Notes under the pieces: generated by a model
What the model saw: only the letters and a program-made list of their open reading frames with translations
What the model was told of the DNA's origin: nothing
The model's database searches: none
Shown: positions 40,468 to 49,327 of the stretch, piece by piece
How positions within the stretch are numbered: the first letter of the stretch is position 1
How the letters are laid out: each line of letters begins with the position of its first letter
DNA from: Mycolicibacterium sp. P9-64
GTDB lineage: Bacteria > Actinomycetota > Actinomycetes > Mycobacteriales > Mycobacteriaceae
DNA length: 64,000 nucleotides
Direction of reading: 5' to 3'
NCBI RefSeq assembly: GCF_008329605.1
Contig: NZ_NPKO01000001.1
Location: 248,001 to 312,000 of the forward strand
Position numbers and translations under genes: made by a program

Positions 40468-41659
40468 ACCCGCTCATGAAGCGGGTCATCCTGCGCAGGT
40501 AGTCCGGCTGGCTGACGTGCAGGACGTGGTTGCCGGGGAACCAGTGCAATGCGCACCGATCCCAGTGCTCCCAAAGCTTTTCGGCCTGCTCGGGCGGGGC
40601 GAGCCGGTCGCCGAGCCCGGTGATGATGAGGCGACGGTCCTTGGGCACCAGCGGCTGGTAGTTCAGCGGTGAGTGGTACATCGATGCCGCCGCCGACATC
40701 TCGCGGTCGGTGCCGGTGACCCGGTTCGCGAGCTGGAAGATGCGGTTGGCCGGGAACCAGGTGTCGAGCAGATCCTCCACCTTGACCACGGGAACGTTCG
40801 GCATCACCGCTTGTATGCGGTCGTCCACGCTCGCCAGCAGTGCGGAGGTGTAGCCGCCGAGCGAGATGCCAGTCAGTGCAACGCGATCCACACCGGTGTA
40901 CTCGAGGTAGTCGAGGACCGAACGGAAGTCGTGCACCGCCTGGGCCATCGCCTCGGAGAACCCACCGAAACCGTCCGCGAAGTAGCCGTAGCCGCTGAAG
41001 GGCGAGAACTTCTCGGCACGGGCGCCGTGAAACGGCAGTGTGTAGAGCAGGACGTCGTAACCAGACCGGTAGAACCACGGCAGCGAGAAGAACAGTCCGT
41101 TCGCCAGATACGCCGATCCCATGAAGCCGTGGATGACGCACAGCGTGGGGTGTGGGCCGTCGTCGTGCACCCAGTGCTGTGCGCGGACGACGTTGTTGCG
41201 CTCGTATCCGGCCCGTTGCTCGCGCATCGCGGGGTTGATCGCCGAGAAGCTGCTCTTGAACTTGATGTTGTGGACGCGGCCCTTTGCGATCCATTCGGCG
41301 ACCGGGTTGGCCTGTCTCGACGACACCCGCGGAGGCTCGGAGGGCGCGGGAAACGACAGTTCGGGGTCGTGTGCGGCGCCGAGGTCGGCGTAGAACCGCA
41401 GCGCTTCCCGCTCGGCCCTGGCGTTCATCGGCCGGATGGCCGCCGTCGCGATCTTGGGCAACATCGCGGCGCCGACGAGGGAGGCGATCGCGGTGCGAAG
41501 GCCCACGTCGGTCATCGCCGAGGAGTCGACGACGAGCTTCTGCCGGAGGCTGAGATCTGCTCGTCTTGGCAGGCCACGATGGGTGGCGTCGGCTCCCTCG
41601 ACGTCGGGAACCGGGATCGGTGGGTCGATCGGGGCTGCGTTCGACGGTGAACTGGGCAC
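40454..41659 (-). CDS. Alpha/beta hydrolase (Rv0293c-like)
   Basis: About 401 residues from GTG 41659 (MPSSPSNAAPIDPP), close to the 400 of Rv0293c, which also lies just after ESX-3 and before tam. Oxyanion region CVIHGFMGSAYLANG, nucleophile elbow VALTGISLGGYTSALLA, and catalytic His in FPGNHVLHVS. The first ~110 residues are an extra N-terminal domain. There is no clear ribosome site, so the start could be at ATG ~41515 (MTDVGLRTAIASL). Substrate unknown. Confidence 0.8.
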   Translation of the reverse strand: MPSSPSNAAPIDPPIPVPDVEGADATHRGLPRRADLSLRQKLVVDSSAMTDVGLRTAIASLVGAAMLPKIATAAIRPMNARAEREALRFYADLGAAHDPELSFPAPSEPPRVSSRQANPVAEWIAKGRVHNIKFKSSFSAINPAMREQRAGYERNNVVRAQHWVHDDGPHPTLCVIHGFMGSAYLANGLFFSLPWFYRSGYDVLLYTLPFHGARAEKFSPFSGYGYFADGFGGFSEAMAQAVHDFRSVLDYLEYTGVDRVALTGISLGGYTSALLASVDDRIQAVMPNVPVVKVEDLLDTWFPANRIFQLANRVTGTDREMSAAASMYHSPLNYQPLVPKDRRLIITGLGDRLAPPEQAEKLWEHWDRCALHWFPGNHVLHVSQPDYLRRMTRFMSGFMFS

Positions 41660-41720
41660 ATCCGACTGTAGCCCGGTCGGAGGGCAGGAGCGGAGCGACC
41701 GGAGGGATTGCTTCGGCAGG

Positions 41721-43571
41721 TCATACGAGGCGGTAAACCAGCGATTCACCAAGTGTCGTGGCCGGATAGTGCGCGGCCACCCAATCGGCGATCGCCCTGG
41801 TGTGCGACGCGGAGTGGTTCTCCGAACGGATGACCCTGCCCTCTGGTGCGGCGGCACCGCCCTTGCCCGCCTCGACGTAGTAGGTGAGCTTGCCCGCGTG
41901 GACGTCGGCGATGAACTGCTCGAGGGTGGGCGCCGGATCGCCGCCCCACCCACCGATCGCCATCACCGAGGTGCCCGACGCGATTTCCAGCGCGGCAGCT
42001 GACTGCGATCCGTTCGTCGCCGCCGACCACGCGGTGTGCGTGGCACGAAGCAGGTCGGCCAGGTCGCGGTTGGTCGCCTCGTCACCCATCCAGCCGCCGA
42101 CCGCGAACTGCTGCGCCAGGTACGTCGCCTCGGCGCTGTGTTGCGCGGTGCGGTGGATCACGCCAACCGCATTCGGAATCGCGCCGTGATGTGGTGTCAT
42201 TGCCGTGACGATGGAGAAGACGACGGTTCCTGCGGCAGCGCCCAGCGCGCCGGCGAGCGTGCCCGCGGCCGACCACCGCATGCCGATCAGCGTTGCGCCA
42301 ATCCCGACGACGCACAGTGCGGTGACCACCGTCGGCACCCAGTCCGGGCTGAAGTGGTTGTGGTTCAACAGGTTCACCGACCACCATCCGGCAAGGCCGA
42401 GGATGACGGCAAGCGCAATGCGGCCGTCCCAGCCCGAGCGGAGGCGCCACGCCCATACCGCCCCAAGTCCGACCAGCGCGGCGACGGCGGGCGCAAGCGC
42501 GACGGTGTAGTAGGGATGCACGGTGCCGTTCATGTAGGTGAACACCAGACCGGTCACCAAGAGCCACCCGCTCCACGCCACGTGGGCTGCCCGCTCGCCA
42601 ATGCTGAGATGGCCCCGAGCCCAGAGATATCCGCCGAATGCGACGACGAACAGCGTGACGGGGAGCAGCCAGGAGATTTCGTTGCCGAACTCCCCGGTGA
42701 ACAGCCGATGCAGGCCGGTCGCAGCGCTGGGCGGCCGGAACATCGCACCACCCCAGTGTGATTCGGCACCAGAGCCGCTGCCGACGATGCGGCTGAGCCC
42801 GTTGTAGCCGAACGCGAGATCGAGGACGGTGTCGTCGGTCGAGCCGCCAACGTAGGGCCGTGAGTCGGCGGGAATCGACTGCACGATCACCACCCACCAC
42901 CCGGCGGTCGCGACGAGCACACCGGTGGCCGCGGCGAGATGCAGCAGGCGGTTGCGCCAACTCGTCGGGGCGGCAAGCAGATACGCCGCGGCGAAGCCGG
43001 GGAGCACCAGGAAGCCCTGCAACATCTTGGTCAGGAACGCCGCACCCATCACCGCGCCGACCAGTGCCAGCCACCGCCACGATGCCGCGGCGACCGCCCT
43101 GGTCAGGCAGTAGGCCGCGGTCACCAGGAGCAGCACCAGGAGTGCGTCGGGATTGTTGAAGCGGAACATCAGCGCCGCCGCGGGAGTGCACGCCAGCACC
43201 GCACCCGCCACCAACCCGGCGACGGCGCCCTGCATGGGATTCGGGATCGCCCGACGCACGGTGGCGAACAGGACGGTGACCGCAGCAACGCCCATCAAGG
43301 CCTGCGGCACCAATACCGACCAGCTGTTCATGCCGAACAGCCGCACGGAGAGACCGGTCACCCACAATGCCGCCGGCGGCTTGTCGACGGTGATGAACCC
43401 ACGGGCGTCCAGCGCACCGAAGAACCAGGCCGACCAGCTCTGCGCACCGGCCTGTGCGGCGGCCGCATAGAAGGTGTTGCCGTAGCCGGTCGTCGAGAGG
43501 TTCCACAGGTACAGCGCCGCGGTGCAGGCGATGAGGGCAGCCAGTGCGAGGCGAGGCCACCGTATGGTCAC
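41721..43571 (-). CDS. GT39-type membrane glycosyltransferase (PMT-like)
   Basis: A 616-residue polytopic membrane protein of the GT-C superfamily. It has NTFYAAAAQAGAQSWSAWFFGALDARGFITVDKPPAALWV near the N-terminus, where the acidic catalytic residue of GT39/ArnT-like enzymes sits close to the DKPP motif. It has roughly 11 transmembrane segments, then a soluble C-terminal domain (AIGGWGGDPAPTLEQF). Such proteins transfer mannose or another sugar from polyprenyl-phosphate to an extracytoplasmic acceptor. Acceptor unknown. GTG 43571 start. Confidence 0.85.
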   Translation of the reverse strand: MTIRWPRLALAALIACTAALYLWNLSTTGYGNTFYAAAAQAGAQSWSAWFFGALDARGFITVDKPPAALWVTGLSVRLFGMNSWSVLVPQALMGVAAVTVLFATVRRAIPNPMQGAVAGLVAGAVLACTPAAALMFRFNNPDALLVLLLVTAAYCLTRAVAAASWRWLALVGAVMGAAFLTKMLQGFLVLPGFAAAYLLAAPTSWRNRLLHLAAATGVLVATAGWWVVIVQSIPADSRPYVGGSTDDTVLDLAFGYNGLSRIVGSGSGAESHWGGAMFRPPSAATGLHRLFTGEFGNEISWLLPVTLFVVAFGGYLWARGHLSIGERAAHVAWSGWLLVTGLVFTYMNGTVHPYYTVALAPAVAALVGLGAVWAWRLRSGWDGRIALAVILGLAGWWSVNLLNHNHFSPDWVPTVVTALCVVGIGATLIGMRWSAAGTLAGALGAAAGTVVFSIVTAMTPHHGAIPNAVGVIHRTAQHSAEATYLAQQFAVGGWMGDEATNRDLADLLRATHTAWSAATNGSQSAAALEIASGTSVMAIGGWGGDPAPTLEQFIADVHAGKLTYYVEAGKGGAAAPEGRVIRSENHSASHTRAIADWVAAHYPATTLGESLVYRLV

Positions 43572-43602
43572 GGCGGTCCAGTTTCGCGGGTTCGCCTGCC
43601 AG

Positions 43603-44487
43603 TCAGCTGTGAGCGAGCCCGAACAGCGCGGCCGCGTTGTCGTGCAGTACGCCGCGCAGCCAGGCGTCGTCGACGCCCTCCAGCCGGGTCAATGGCACCA
43701 ACGCATCGAGGTAACCGTGTGGGATGTTGGGGAAGTCGCTGCCGAACAGGACGCGGTCGCCGTGCGCGCGCAGCCGCGGAACCTCGGTGGGAGGGAACGG
43801 CATGGTCTCCTCGGTGAACGACGTGAACACCATCGTGGTGTCGAGCCGTACCTCGTCGTACTGCTCGCAGAGGTCGAGGAAGTCGCCGTATTCGGGCATG
43901 CCCATGTGCGCGATGATCAGGCGAAGGCCGGGGTGTCGGGCCAGCACCGCACGGATCGGCCCCGGCCCGGTGTGCTCACCGGGCTGTGGGCCGGACCCGC
44001 AGTGGATGACGACGGGGATGCGCGCATCCTCGATCACGCCCCAGACGTCGTCCAGGAGCGGATCCGTTGGGTCGTAGCGGCCGACCTGCACGTGCGCCTT
44101 GAACACCCGCGCGCCGTTCTCGATGGCTGCGGCGGTGTATTCGGCGGCGCCCGGTTCGGGGTAGAACGTCGCGGTGGACAGGCAATCCGGCGTGGTCGAC
44201 GCGAACTGAACCGCCCACTGGTTCAGCCACGCGGCCATCTGGGGTTTGTGTGCGTAGATCAGCGACGTGAACGCGCGGACGCCGAAGCCCCGCAACGTCT
44301 CGAGCCGCTGCGCCTCGTCGGTGCGGTAGGCGATCGGCCACGCCCGTCCAACCAGCGGCCCAGCGGAGTCGAAGTACTGCCACACCTTGTCCATCACCTG
44401 TTTGGGCATGAAGTGGGTGTGGACGTCGACGATGCCGGGCAGTCCCAAGGACTCCCACAGCTGACGCACCGCAGTTGATTCACTCAT
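43603..44487 (-). CDS. Amidohydrolase-family metal-dependent hydrolase (amidohydrolase_2)
   Basis: A 294-residue TIM-barrel protein. Metal and catalytic residues are visible: DVHTHF (HxH), VVIHCGSGP, IIAHMGMPEYGDF and LFGSDFPNI (Asp). This is the ACMSD/gamma-resorcylate decarboxylase-like group, which hydrolyses C-N bonds or decarboxylates carboxylic acids. No neighbour identifies a substrate. Divergent from tam, with a 46-bp spacer. Confidence 0.85.
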   Translation of the reverse strand: MSESTAVRQLWESLGLPGIVDVHTHFMPKQVMDKVWQYFDSAGPLVGRAWPIAYRTDEAQRLETLRGFGVRAFTSLIYAHKPQMAAWLNQWAVQFASTTPDCLSTATFYPEPGAAEYTAAAIENGARVFKAHVQVGRYDPTDPLLDDVWGVIEDARIPVVIHCGSGPQPGEHTGPGPIRAVLARHPGLRLIIAHMGMPEYGDFLDLCEQYDEVRLDTTMVFTSFTEETMPFPPTEVPRLRAHGDRVLFGSDFPNIPHGYLDALVPLTRLEGVDDAWLRGVLHDNAAALFGLAHS

Positions 44488-44533
44488 CGATCACGATGAT
44501 GGCAGCACCGGCGCGAGGAGGATTATCTAGGTC

Positions 44534-45298
44534 ATGTGGAATCCCGATGTCTACCTGGCCTTCGCCGATCACCGCGGGCGACCGTTCTTCGACCTGCTGT
44601 CGCGGGTGGGTGCCGAGGCACCGCGCCGCGTCGTCGACCTCGGCTGTGGTCCCGGCAACCTCACGGCGACACTGGCACAGCGGTGGCCCGACGCCGTCAT
44701 CGAAGCCATCGACAGCTCACCGGAGATGGTCGCGGCTGCCCGTGAGCGGGGCGTCGATGCGGCCGTCGGCGCGATAGCGGACTGGTCACCGAAGCCCGAT
44801 ACCGACGTCGTGGTCTCCAACGCCGCCTTGCAGTGGGTGCCCGAGCACGCGGAGCTGATGACGCAGTGGGTGGGGCAGTTGCCCGCCGGTGCGTGGATCG
44901 CGATGCAGGTGCCGGGAAACTTCGACGCTCCGTCCCATCAGGCGGTGCGTGAGGTGGCCCGACGCGTGCCGTTCTCGACTCCGTTGCGGGACATGCCGTG
45001 GCGAGACGAGCACGTCGTTCAGACCCCCAGCTGGTACGCGGGCCTGCTCACCGACGCCGGTTGCACGGTCGACGCGTGGGAGACCACCTACGTCCACCAA
45101 TTGACCGGTGAGACACCGGTGTTGGACTGGATCACCGGAACCGCACTCACTCAGGTCAAGGAGCGGCTGTCGGAGGAGGCGTGGCAGCAGTACCGCCAGG
45201 CGATCATCCCCCTGCTCGCCGAGGCGTACCCCGTGCGGGCCGACGGCACGACGTTCTTCCCGTTCCGCAGGGTGTTCGTCGTCGCCCGCGTCGGTTAG
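44534..45298 (+). CDS. tam: Trans-aconitate 2-methyltransferase
   Basis: A 254-residue class I methyltransferase. It begins [26 protein letters not shown], the Tam signature, and has [20 protein letters not shown] (SAM motif I), [24 protein letters not shown] (motif III/post-I) and [21 protein letters not shown]. It methylates trans-aconitate, protecting aconitase from its spontaneous isomer. The position after Rv0293c-like supports the name. Confidence 0.92.
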   Translation: MWNPDVYLAFADHRGRPFFDLLSRVGAEAPRRVVDLGCGPGNLTATLAQRWPDAVIEAIDSSPEMVAAARERGVDAAVGAIADWSPKPDTDVVVSNAALQWVPEHAELMTQWVGQLPAGAWIAMQVPGNFDAPSHQAVREVARRVPFSTPLRDMPWRDEHVVQTPSWYAGLLTDAGCTVDAWETTYVHQLTGETPVLDWITGTALTQVKERLSEEAWQQYRQAIIPLLAEAYPVRADGTTFFPFRRVFVVARVG

Positions 45299-45321
45299 GC
45301 GCATCGGTGCAAGATGCTCGA

Positions 45322-45705
45322 GTGAACCCTTTGCAGCAGAAGTGTCCCTGCGGCACCGGCGCCAGTTACGACGCGTGCTGCGGGCCGCTACACCGTGGCG
45401 AGTGGCAGGCTGGCACGGCCGAGGAGTTGATGCGGTCGCGGTACGCGGCGTTCGCGCGCGGTGACGCCGACTACCTGTTCCGGACCTGGCACCCGCGAAC
45501 CCGCCCCGCCGACGTCACGATCGACGCGGACACCGTGTGGACGAGCCTCGAGGTGACCGACGCCGCGGCTGGGGGCATCGACGACGACAGCGGGGAAGTG
45601 GAGTTCACCGCTCATTTCGACGCGGAGGGCCGATCGGGTTCTATGCACGAGCGCAGCCGTTTCGAGCGGCGCGCGGGGCGGTGGTTCTACGTCAGCGACG
45701 AATGA
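45322..45705 (+). CDS. YchJ-like SEC-C motif protein (UPF0225)
   Basis: About 127 residues. The N-terminal CPCGTGASYDACCGPLH is the SEC-C zinc-binding motif (CxC...CC), and the rest (AEELMRSRYAAFARGDADYLFRTWHP) is the NTF2-like YchJ domain. Function unknown; a metal-chaperone or redox role has been suggested for the family. GTG 45322 start chosen (MNPLQQKCPCG); GTG 45307 is an alternative. Confidence 0.85.
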   Translation: MNPLQQKCPCGTGASYDACCGPLHRGEWQAGTAEELMRSRYAAFARGDADYLFRTWHPRTRPADVTIDADTVWTSLEVTDAAAGGIDDDSGEVEFTAHFDAEGRSGSMHERSRFERRAGRWFYVSDE

Positions 45706-45787
45706 CGTCTCGAGCGTCGTCTTTTCGGTGCTTTCGAGCCCGATTGCCAACGACAGGTCGACGTTCGGCGCCCACGCCGGGCGACCG

Positions 45788-45799
45788 TTCGGTACCGAT
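45788..45799. promoter_or_regulatory. TTCGGTACCGAT palindrome upstream of MarR-1
   Basis: It contains the perfect 10-bp palindrome TCGGTACCGA (45789-45798), 23 bp before the MarR-1 ATG. A near-identical TTCGGCACCGAA occurs at 47167-47178 upstream of the amidotransferase gene. A shared MarR-1 operator is likely. Confidence 0.55.
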
Positions 45800-45821
45800 A
45801 GATCCCTGTAGCATCGGTGCC

Positions 45822-46412
45822 ATGACGACTCGGGCAGCGCGGAGTGCCGGGCACCCACCATCCGGTGGTGCGGTGGATTCGGACGGCGAGAAGACGATGG
45901 CCGAGTTGCTGGCCGAGCGTCAGGTGGCCGGTATGTCGCTGGACCTCGACGCGATGGCAACGGCGTCCAACATTCATCGTGTCGCGACCAGGATCCGCAA
46001 TCACTTCGAGCAGGGCGTGCTCCGCGAGCAGGACCTGACCTGGACGTCCTTCGTCACGCTGTGGGTGTTGTGGATCTGGGGAGAGACCCAGACGCGTTAT
46101 CTCGCTGAGGAAGTCGGCATCACCCGCAGCACGCTCAGTGGTGTGCTCAATACGTTGGAGAAGCGTGGGCTGGTCCGGCGCAGGCCGCACGAGACCGAGG
46201 GCAGGCTGGTGCTGGTGAGCAACACCGCGGAAGCCGAAGCGTTGATGACGGAGCTGTTTCCGCGGTTCAATGCGGAGGAGTCATTCGTCGTCTCGACGCT
46301 CGGTGACGATGCCCGACGCCGCCTCGCCAGCGCCTTGCGGTCGATCGCGCATCACCTGGACACCGCAGGCGAAGCACGCCGGGCGTCGATCGCCGCCGGT
46401 GGCGCTAGCTGA
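45822..46412 (+). CDS. MarR-family regulator (MarR-1)
   Basis: A 196-residue winged-helix protein. The DNA-binding part is TRYLAEEVGITRSTLSGVLNTLEKRGLVRRRPHETEGR at ~residues 90-130. The preceding DLTWTSFVTLWVLWIWGETQTR closely resembles the same region of the second MarR gene at 47.2-47.7 kb (DLTWTGFVVLWVVWIWDGMETR), so the two are paralogues. No ribosome site is visible before ATG 45822. Its 3' end overlaps that of the convergent amidotransferase by 61 bp. Confidence 0.88.
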   Translation: MTTRAARSAGHPPSGGAVDSDGEKTMAELLAERQVAGMSLDLDAMATASNIHRVATRIRNHFEQGVLREQDLTWTSFVTLWVLWIWGETQTRYLAEEVGITRSTLSGVLNTLEKRGLVRRRPHETEGRLVLVSNTAEAEALMTELFPRFNAEESFVVSTLGDDARRRLASALRSIAHHLDTAGEARRASIAAGGAS

Positions 46413-47128
46413 TCGACGGTCCGCAAGCGAGCGAAATCTGAAGCGGAGCGCACCAACCCGGTGAAGATGGCCCGCTGGGCGGGATCGGTTTCCGCAGTGT
46501 CTTCGGGGTGCCACTGCACGCCGACGAACCATTGCTGCTCCGTGTCCGCCGCCTCGACGGCTTCGACGACTCCGTCATCGGACCAGGCGATCGCATGCAA
46601 TCCCATGCCGAGTTGATCGATGGCTTGGTGGTGGAAGCAGCTGATGGTCATGGCGCGGCTGTCGGTCACCATCGCCAGATGGGTGTCGGCCCCGAAGGTC
46701 AAGCGAGTCGTGTGCCTGTGCGGTCTGTCGAGGTGGGCCAACAGCGTGCCGCCGCACGCGATGTTGACCACCTGCAGGCCGCGGCAGATCGCCAACAGTG
46801 GGCGCGCGGTGTGCATCGCCCACGTTGCGACGGCCACGTCGAACGCATCTTGTAGCGGATCGACGTCGTACAGCTCGTCGTGGTGATCGCCACCGTAGAG
46901 CGCCGGGCTGATGTCACCACCGCCGGGCAGGACGACGGCGTCGACGAAGTTCAGCCGGTCGGCGATGTCGGCAGGATGGACGTCTGCGCTGGGATGGATC
47001 GTCAGCGGTTCGCCTCCCGCGGCGAAGATCGCTTCGATCAGCTTGTGCGCGTTGACCTCGGCCCGGAACCGCAGCGCCGACGCCGATTCGGAGAACCGGG
47101 CGGGTACGGCGATCAGCGGACGGCTCAA
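46352..47128 (-). CDS. Class I glutamine amidotransferase-like hydrolase (PuuD/gamma-glutamyl hydrolase type)
   Basis: About 258 residues of the peptidase C26 group. It has VDAVVLPGGGDISPALYGG, the nucleophile in RPLLAICRGLQVVNIACGGTL (Cys), and the His/Glu pair in GVQWHPEDT. E. coli PuuD, the best-known member, hydrolyses gamma-glutamyl-GABA to GABA. With a glutamine-synthetase-like gene 1 kb away, the likely job is to remove the glutamyl group from a gamma-glutamylated amine or acid. TTG 47128 follows a purine-rich GGGAAGGGG; the frame could begin at TTG 47161. Confidence 0.87.
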   Translation of the reverse strand: MSRPLIAVPARFSESASALRFRAEVNAHKLIEAIFAAGGEPLTIHPSADVHPADIADRLNFVDAVVLPGGGDISPALYGGDHHDELYDVDPLQDAFDVAVATWAMHTARPLLAICRGLQVVNIACGGTLLAHLDRPHRHTTRLTFGADTHLAMVTDSRAMTISCFHHQAIDQLGMGLHAIAWSDDGVVEAVEAADTEQQWFVGVQWHPEDTAETDPAQRAIFTGLVRSASDFARLRTVDQLAPPAAIDARRASPAVSR

Positions 47129-47166
47129 CGACGGCCCCTTCCCTCTACGGCTCGCCGGCAAGGTTA

Positions 47167-47178
47167 TTCGGCACCGAA
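47167..47178. promoter_or_regulatory. TTCGGCACCGAA site upstream of the amidotransferase
   Basis: It differs from the MarR-1 upstream site (45788-45799) at two of 12 positions and lies 39 bp before the amidotransferase start. Extended with one base each side, it is ATTCGG-CA-CCGAAT, palindromic except for the central pair. Confidence 0.5.
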
Positions 47179-47238
47179 TGATCTGTAAAGGGGGAAGCGG
47201 TCAGTTCGAGCATCGATGTGACCGAATGGGTTTCACAC

Positions 47239-47748
47239 TCAGGAAGGCGCTGACTCGCCCTCGACGTGGGTGACGAGTTCGCGCAGGGTGTTGGTGAAGC
47301 TGGCGACCTTGCGGTCGGTGAGGCCGGCGATCAGTTCGGATTCCACGGCATTGAACTCGGGATAGATCTGCTCCATCCGCCGGATGCCTGCCTTGGTCAG
47401 CCGCAGGCGCACCAGCCGTCGGTCGTCTTCGTCGCCCTCGCGCAGGATCAGGCCCCGGCTCTCCAGGGTCTTGACCACCCCGGTGAGGGTGGCCTTGGAG
47501 ATGTCCGCCGAATCGGCGACGTGCCTGGTCTCCATGCCGTCCCAGATCCATACCACCCAGAGCACGACGAAGCCGGTCCAGGTGAGGTCGTACTTGCGCA
47601 GTACCCGGTTGGTGAGTTCCTGCCGAACGGCGTTCGCTGCGCGGAAGAGGCTGGATAGCGCGTGCGCCGCCTTGAAATCCAGTGACAGCGCACTGACGTG
47701 GTCAGTCATCGCCCTCTCGGTCTCGGCGAGGGTATGGCGGTCCGGCAT
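47239..47748 (-). CDS. MarR-family regulator (MarR-2)
   Basis: A 169-residue MarR protein. DLTWTGFVVLWVVWIWDGMETRHVADSADISKATLTGVVKTLESRGLILREGDEDDRRLVRLRLT is the winged helix. It is divergent from the glutamine-synthetase-like gene. The 226-bp spacer contains three copies of a palindrome that recurs at the P450/acetoacetate-decarboxylase spacer 5 kb away. It is therefore the best candidate controller of the island. Start ATG 47748, or ATG 47709 (MTDHVSALS), which has GAGAGG upstream. Confidence 0.88.
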   Translation of the reverse strand: MPDRHTLAETERAMTDHVSALSLDFKAAHALSSLFRAANAVRQELTNRVLRKYDLTWTGFVVLWVVWIWDGMETRHVADSADISKATLTGVVKTLESRGLILREGDEDDRRLVRLRLTKAGIRRMEQIYPEFNAVESELIAGLTDRKVASFTNTLRELVTHVEGESAPS

Positions 47749-47803
47749 GAGCCAAGGTTACCGGTGAGTCGACGGCCAGGGATTTGCTTCAACCCTTTGA
47801 CAT

Positions 47804-47825
47804 GATCGTTCGTATCCGTACGATC
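47804..47825. promoter_or_regulatory. Island operator site A
   Basis: A 22-bp inverted repeat: left GATCGT, right ACGATC, with CG/CG and a central AT also paired; only positions 7/16 and 10/13 break the symmetry. It lies 56 bp upstream of MarR-2. Best-formed of five related sites in the two divergent spacers. Confidence 0.72.
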
Positions 47826-47828
47826 AAT

Positions 47829-47848
47829 GTCGTTTGAATCCCAACGAT
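47829..47848. promoter_or_regulatory. Island operator site B
   Basis: It shares 15 of 20 positions with site A and lies 3 bp beyond it, which suggests tandem binding. The left half is TCGTTTG and the right half is CAACGAT. Confidence 0.5.
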
Positions 47849-47930
47849 GCGCGTGTGGCGGGTCGGAGTCGGCCTGGGTGGCGGCCCCACTGTCAGGAAC
47901 CGGCTCTTGTCAGCGACGTCCGTCGGCCAT

Positions 47931-47950
47931 ATCGTTAGGATCCGAACGAA
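47931..47950. promoter_or_regulatory. Island operator site C, before the ligase operon
   Basis: ATCGTTAGGATCCGAACGAA matches site A at 16 of 20 positions. It is centred 34 bp upstream of the ligase GTG (47975), where binding would cover the promoter. Confidence 0.65.
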
Positions 47951-47974
47951 TGTCGAGCCGATGAGGAGACCAGT

Positions 47975-49327
47975 GTGGGTCATTTCGACGAAGGCGCCCT
48001 GTATGCGGCCGCCGACCAGCTCACTGCCGATGGCATCGACGTCGTCAGGCTGGGCTATTGCGACCTGATCGGTGCGGAGCGGGGCCGCGACCTGTTGGTC
48101 GAACCGTTCGGCAGAACCGTCGGAGACGGTGTCGCGTTCTGCCGTTCGGTGTACGGCACGTCGCCGCTCGGTGACGTGGTCGACATCGAGGGGGGCCTAT
48201 CAGCCGGCCTGCCCGACATCATCGCCTTCCCAGATCTGGCCACGATGCGCCCCGTGCCATGGGAGCCCGGCGTGGCCCACGTCATCGCCGATCTCTACAA
48301 CCCCGACGGCTCGCCGTCGGAGGAGAGCCCCCGCGCGGTGCTCAAGCGGGTCGTCGAATTGTTCGGCGAGCTCGGAATGCGTCCGATCGTCGGCCCCGAA
48401 CTCGAGTTCTACGTGCTCGAGCCCGAACCGAGCAGTGCGACGGGCTGGCGCCGCTACGGCGAGGGCACCGGCAACGTCTACGTCTCCGGTCTCAAGGGCG
48501 ACCCGGAGAACACGCTGTTGGCTTCGCTGCGGTCGCTGGCCGCCTACGGCATCGACGTGGTGGCCGCCAATCACGAGTTCTCCAGCGGCCAGTTCGAGAT
48601 CAACCTGTGGCACTCCGCGGCGCTCGACGCCGCCGACCGTGCATTCCGACTGAAGATCGGCGTTCAGGAGCTGGCTCGACGCGGCGGCCGGATGGCAACC
48701 TTCATGGCCAAGCCCTTCAACGACGAGGGCGGGTCGGGACTGCACATCCACCTCTCGACTGCCGATGACGACGGCAAGCCGTTGTTCGACGATCCCAATG
48801 GAGAGGACGGACTTTCCAGCATCGCCCGGTCCGCCATCGCCGGTGTGCTCGCTCACGCTCCGGCCCTGGCTGCACTGAACAACCCGACGATCAACTCCTA
48901 CAAGCGATTCGGTCCCGACACGCTTGCTCCGTGGCTGATCGACTGGGGCCTTGACAACCGCAGCGCGATGGTACGCATACCTCCGGAGCGCGGCCGAGCC
49001 TCCCGGCTGGAACTGCGCCTCGGTGACGCCTCGGCGAACCCGTATCTGGCGATCGCGAGCCTGCTCGCCGCGGCGTACCTCGGCATCCGCGACGGCCTGC
49101 TGCCGCCGGCCAAACTGGAGGGCTACGGCTACGACACCACCAAGGCGGATCTGCTGCCCGATGGTCTGGGTGCCGCGCTGGACGCGCTGGAGAAGGACAC
49201 CGCCATCGCCGAGATCCTCGGGCCGGCATTCGTCTCGACCTTCGTCGCCTACAAGCGTGACGAGCTTCAGCGATTCAGCCGTTACGTCACCGACTGGGAG
49301 TTCCGTGAGTACGCCTACCACCTATGA
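47975..49327 (+). CDS. Glutamine-synthetase-like ligase (gamma-glutamylamide synthetase type)
   Basis: A 450-residue GS-family protein. Metal and ATP motifs are visible: GPELEFYVLE, NHEFSSGQFEINL, MAKPFNDEGGSGLHIHLS, LNNPTINSYKRFGPD and RGRASRLELRLGDASANPYL. It lacks the adenylylation-type tail of GlnA. Members of this group (PuuA, IpuC, TdnQ/AtdA1 and the GS-like gene of mycobacterial piperidine/morpholine clusters) join glutamate to an amine by a gamma-amide bond, not to ammonia. GAGGAG lies just upstream of GTG 47975. It is divergent from MarR-2 and overlaps the reductase by 23 bp. Substrate inferred as an aromatic or other primary amine. Confidence 0.87.
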   Translation: MGHFDEGALYAAADQLTADGIDVVRLGYCDLIGAERGRDLLVEPFGRTVGDGVAFCRSVYGTSPLGDVVDIEGGLSAGLPDIIAFPDLATMRPVPWEPGVAHVIADLYNPDGSPSEESPRAVLKRVVELFGELGMRPIVGPELEFYVLEPEPSSATGWRRYGEGTGNVYVSGLKGDPENTLLASLRSLAAYGIDVVAANHEFSSGQFEINLWHSAALDAADRAFRLKIGVQELARRGGRMATFMAKPFNDEGGSGLHIHLSTADDDGKPLFDDPNGEDGLSSIARSAIAGVLAHAPALAALNNPTINSYKRFGPDTLAPWLIDWGLDNRSAMVRIPPERGRASRLELRLGDASANPYLAIASLLAAAYLGIRDGLLPPAKLEGYGYDTTKADLLPDGLGAALDALEKDTAIAEILGPAFVSTFVAYKRDELQRFSRYVTDWEFREYAYHL

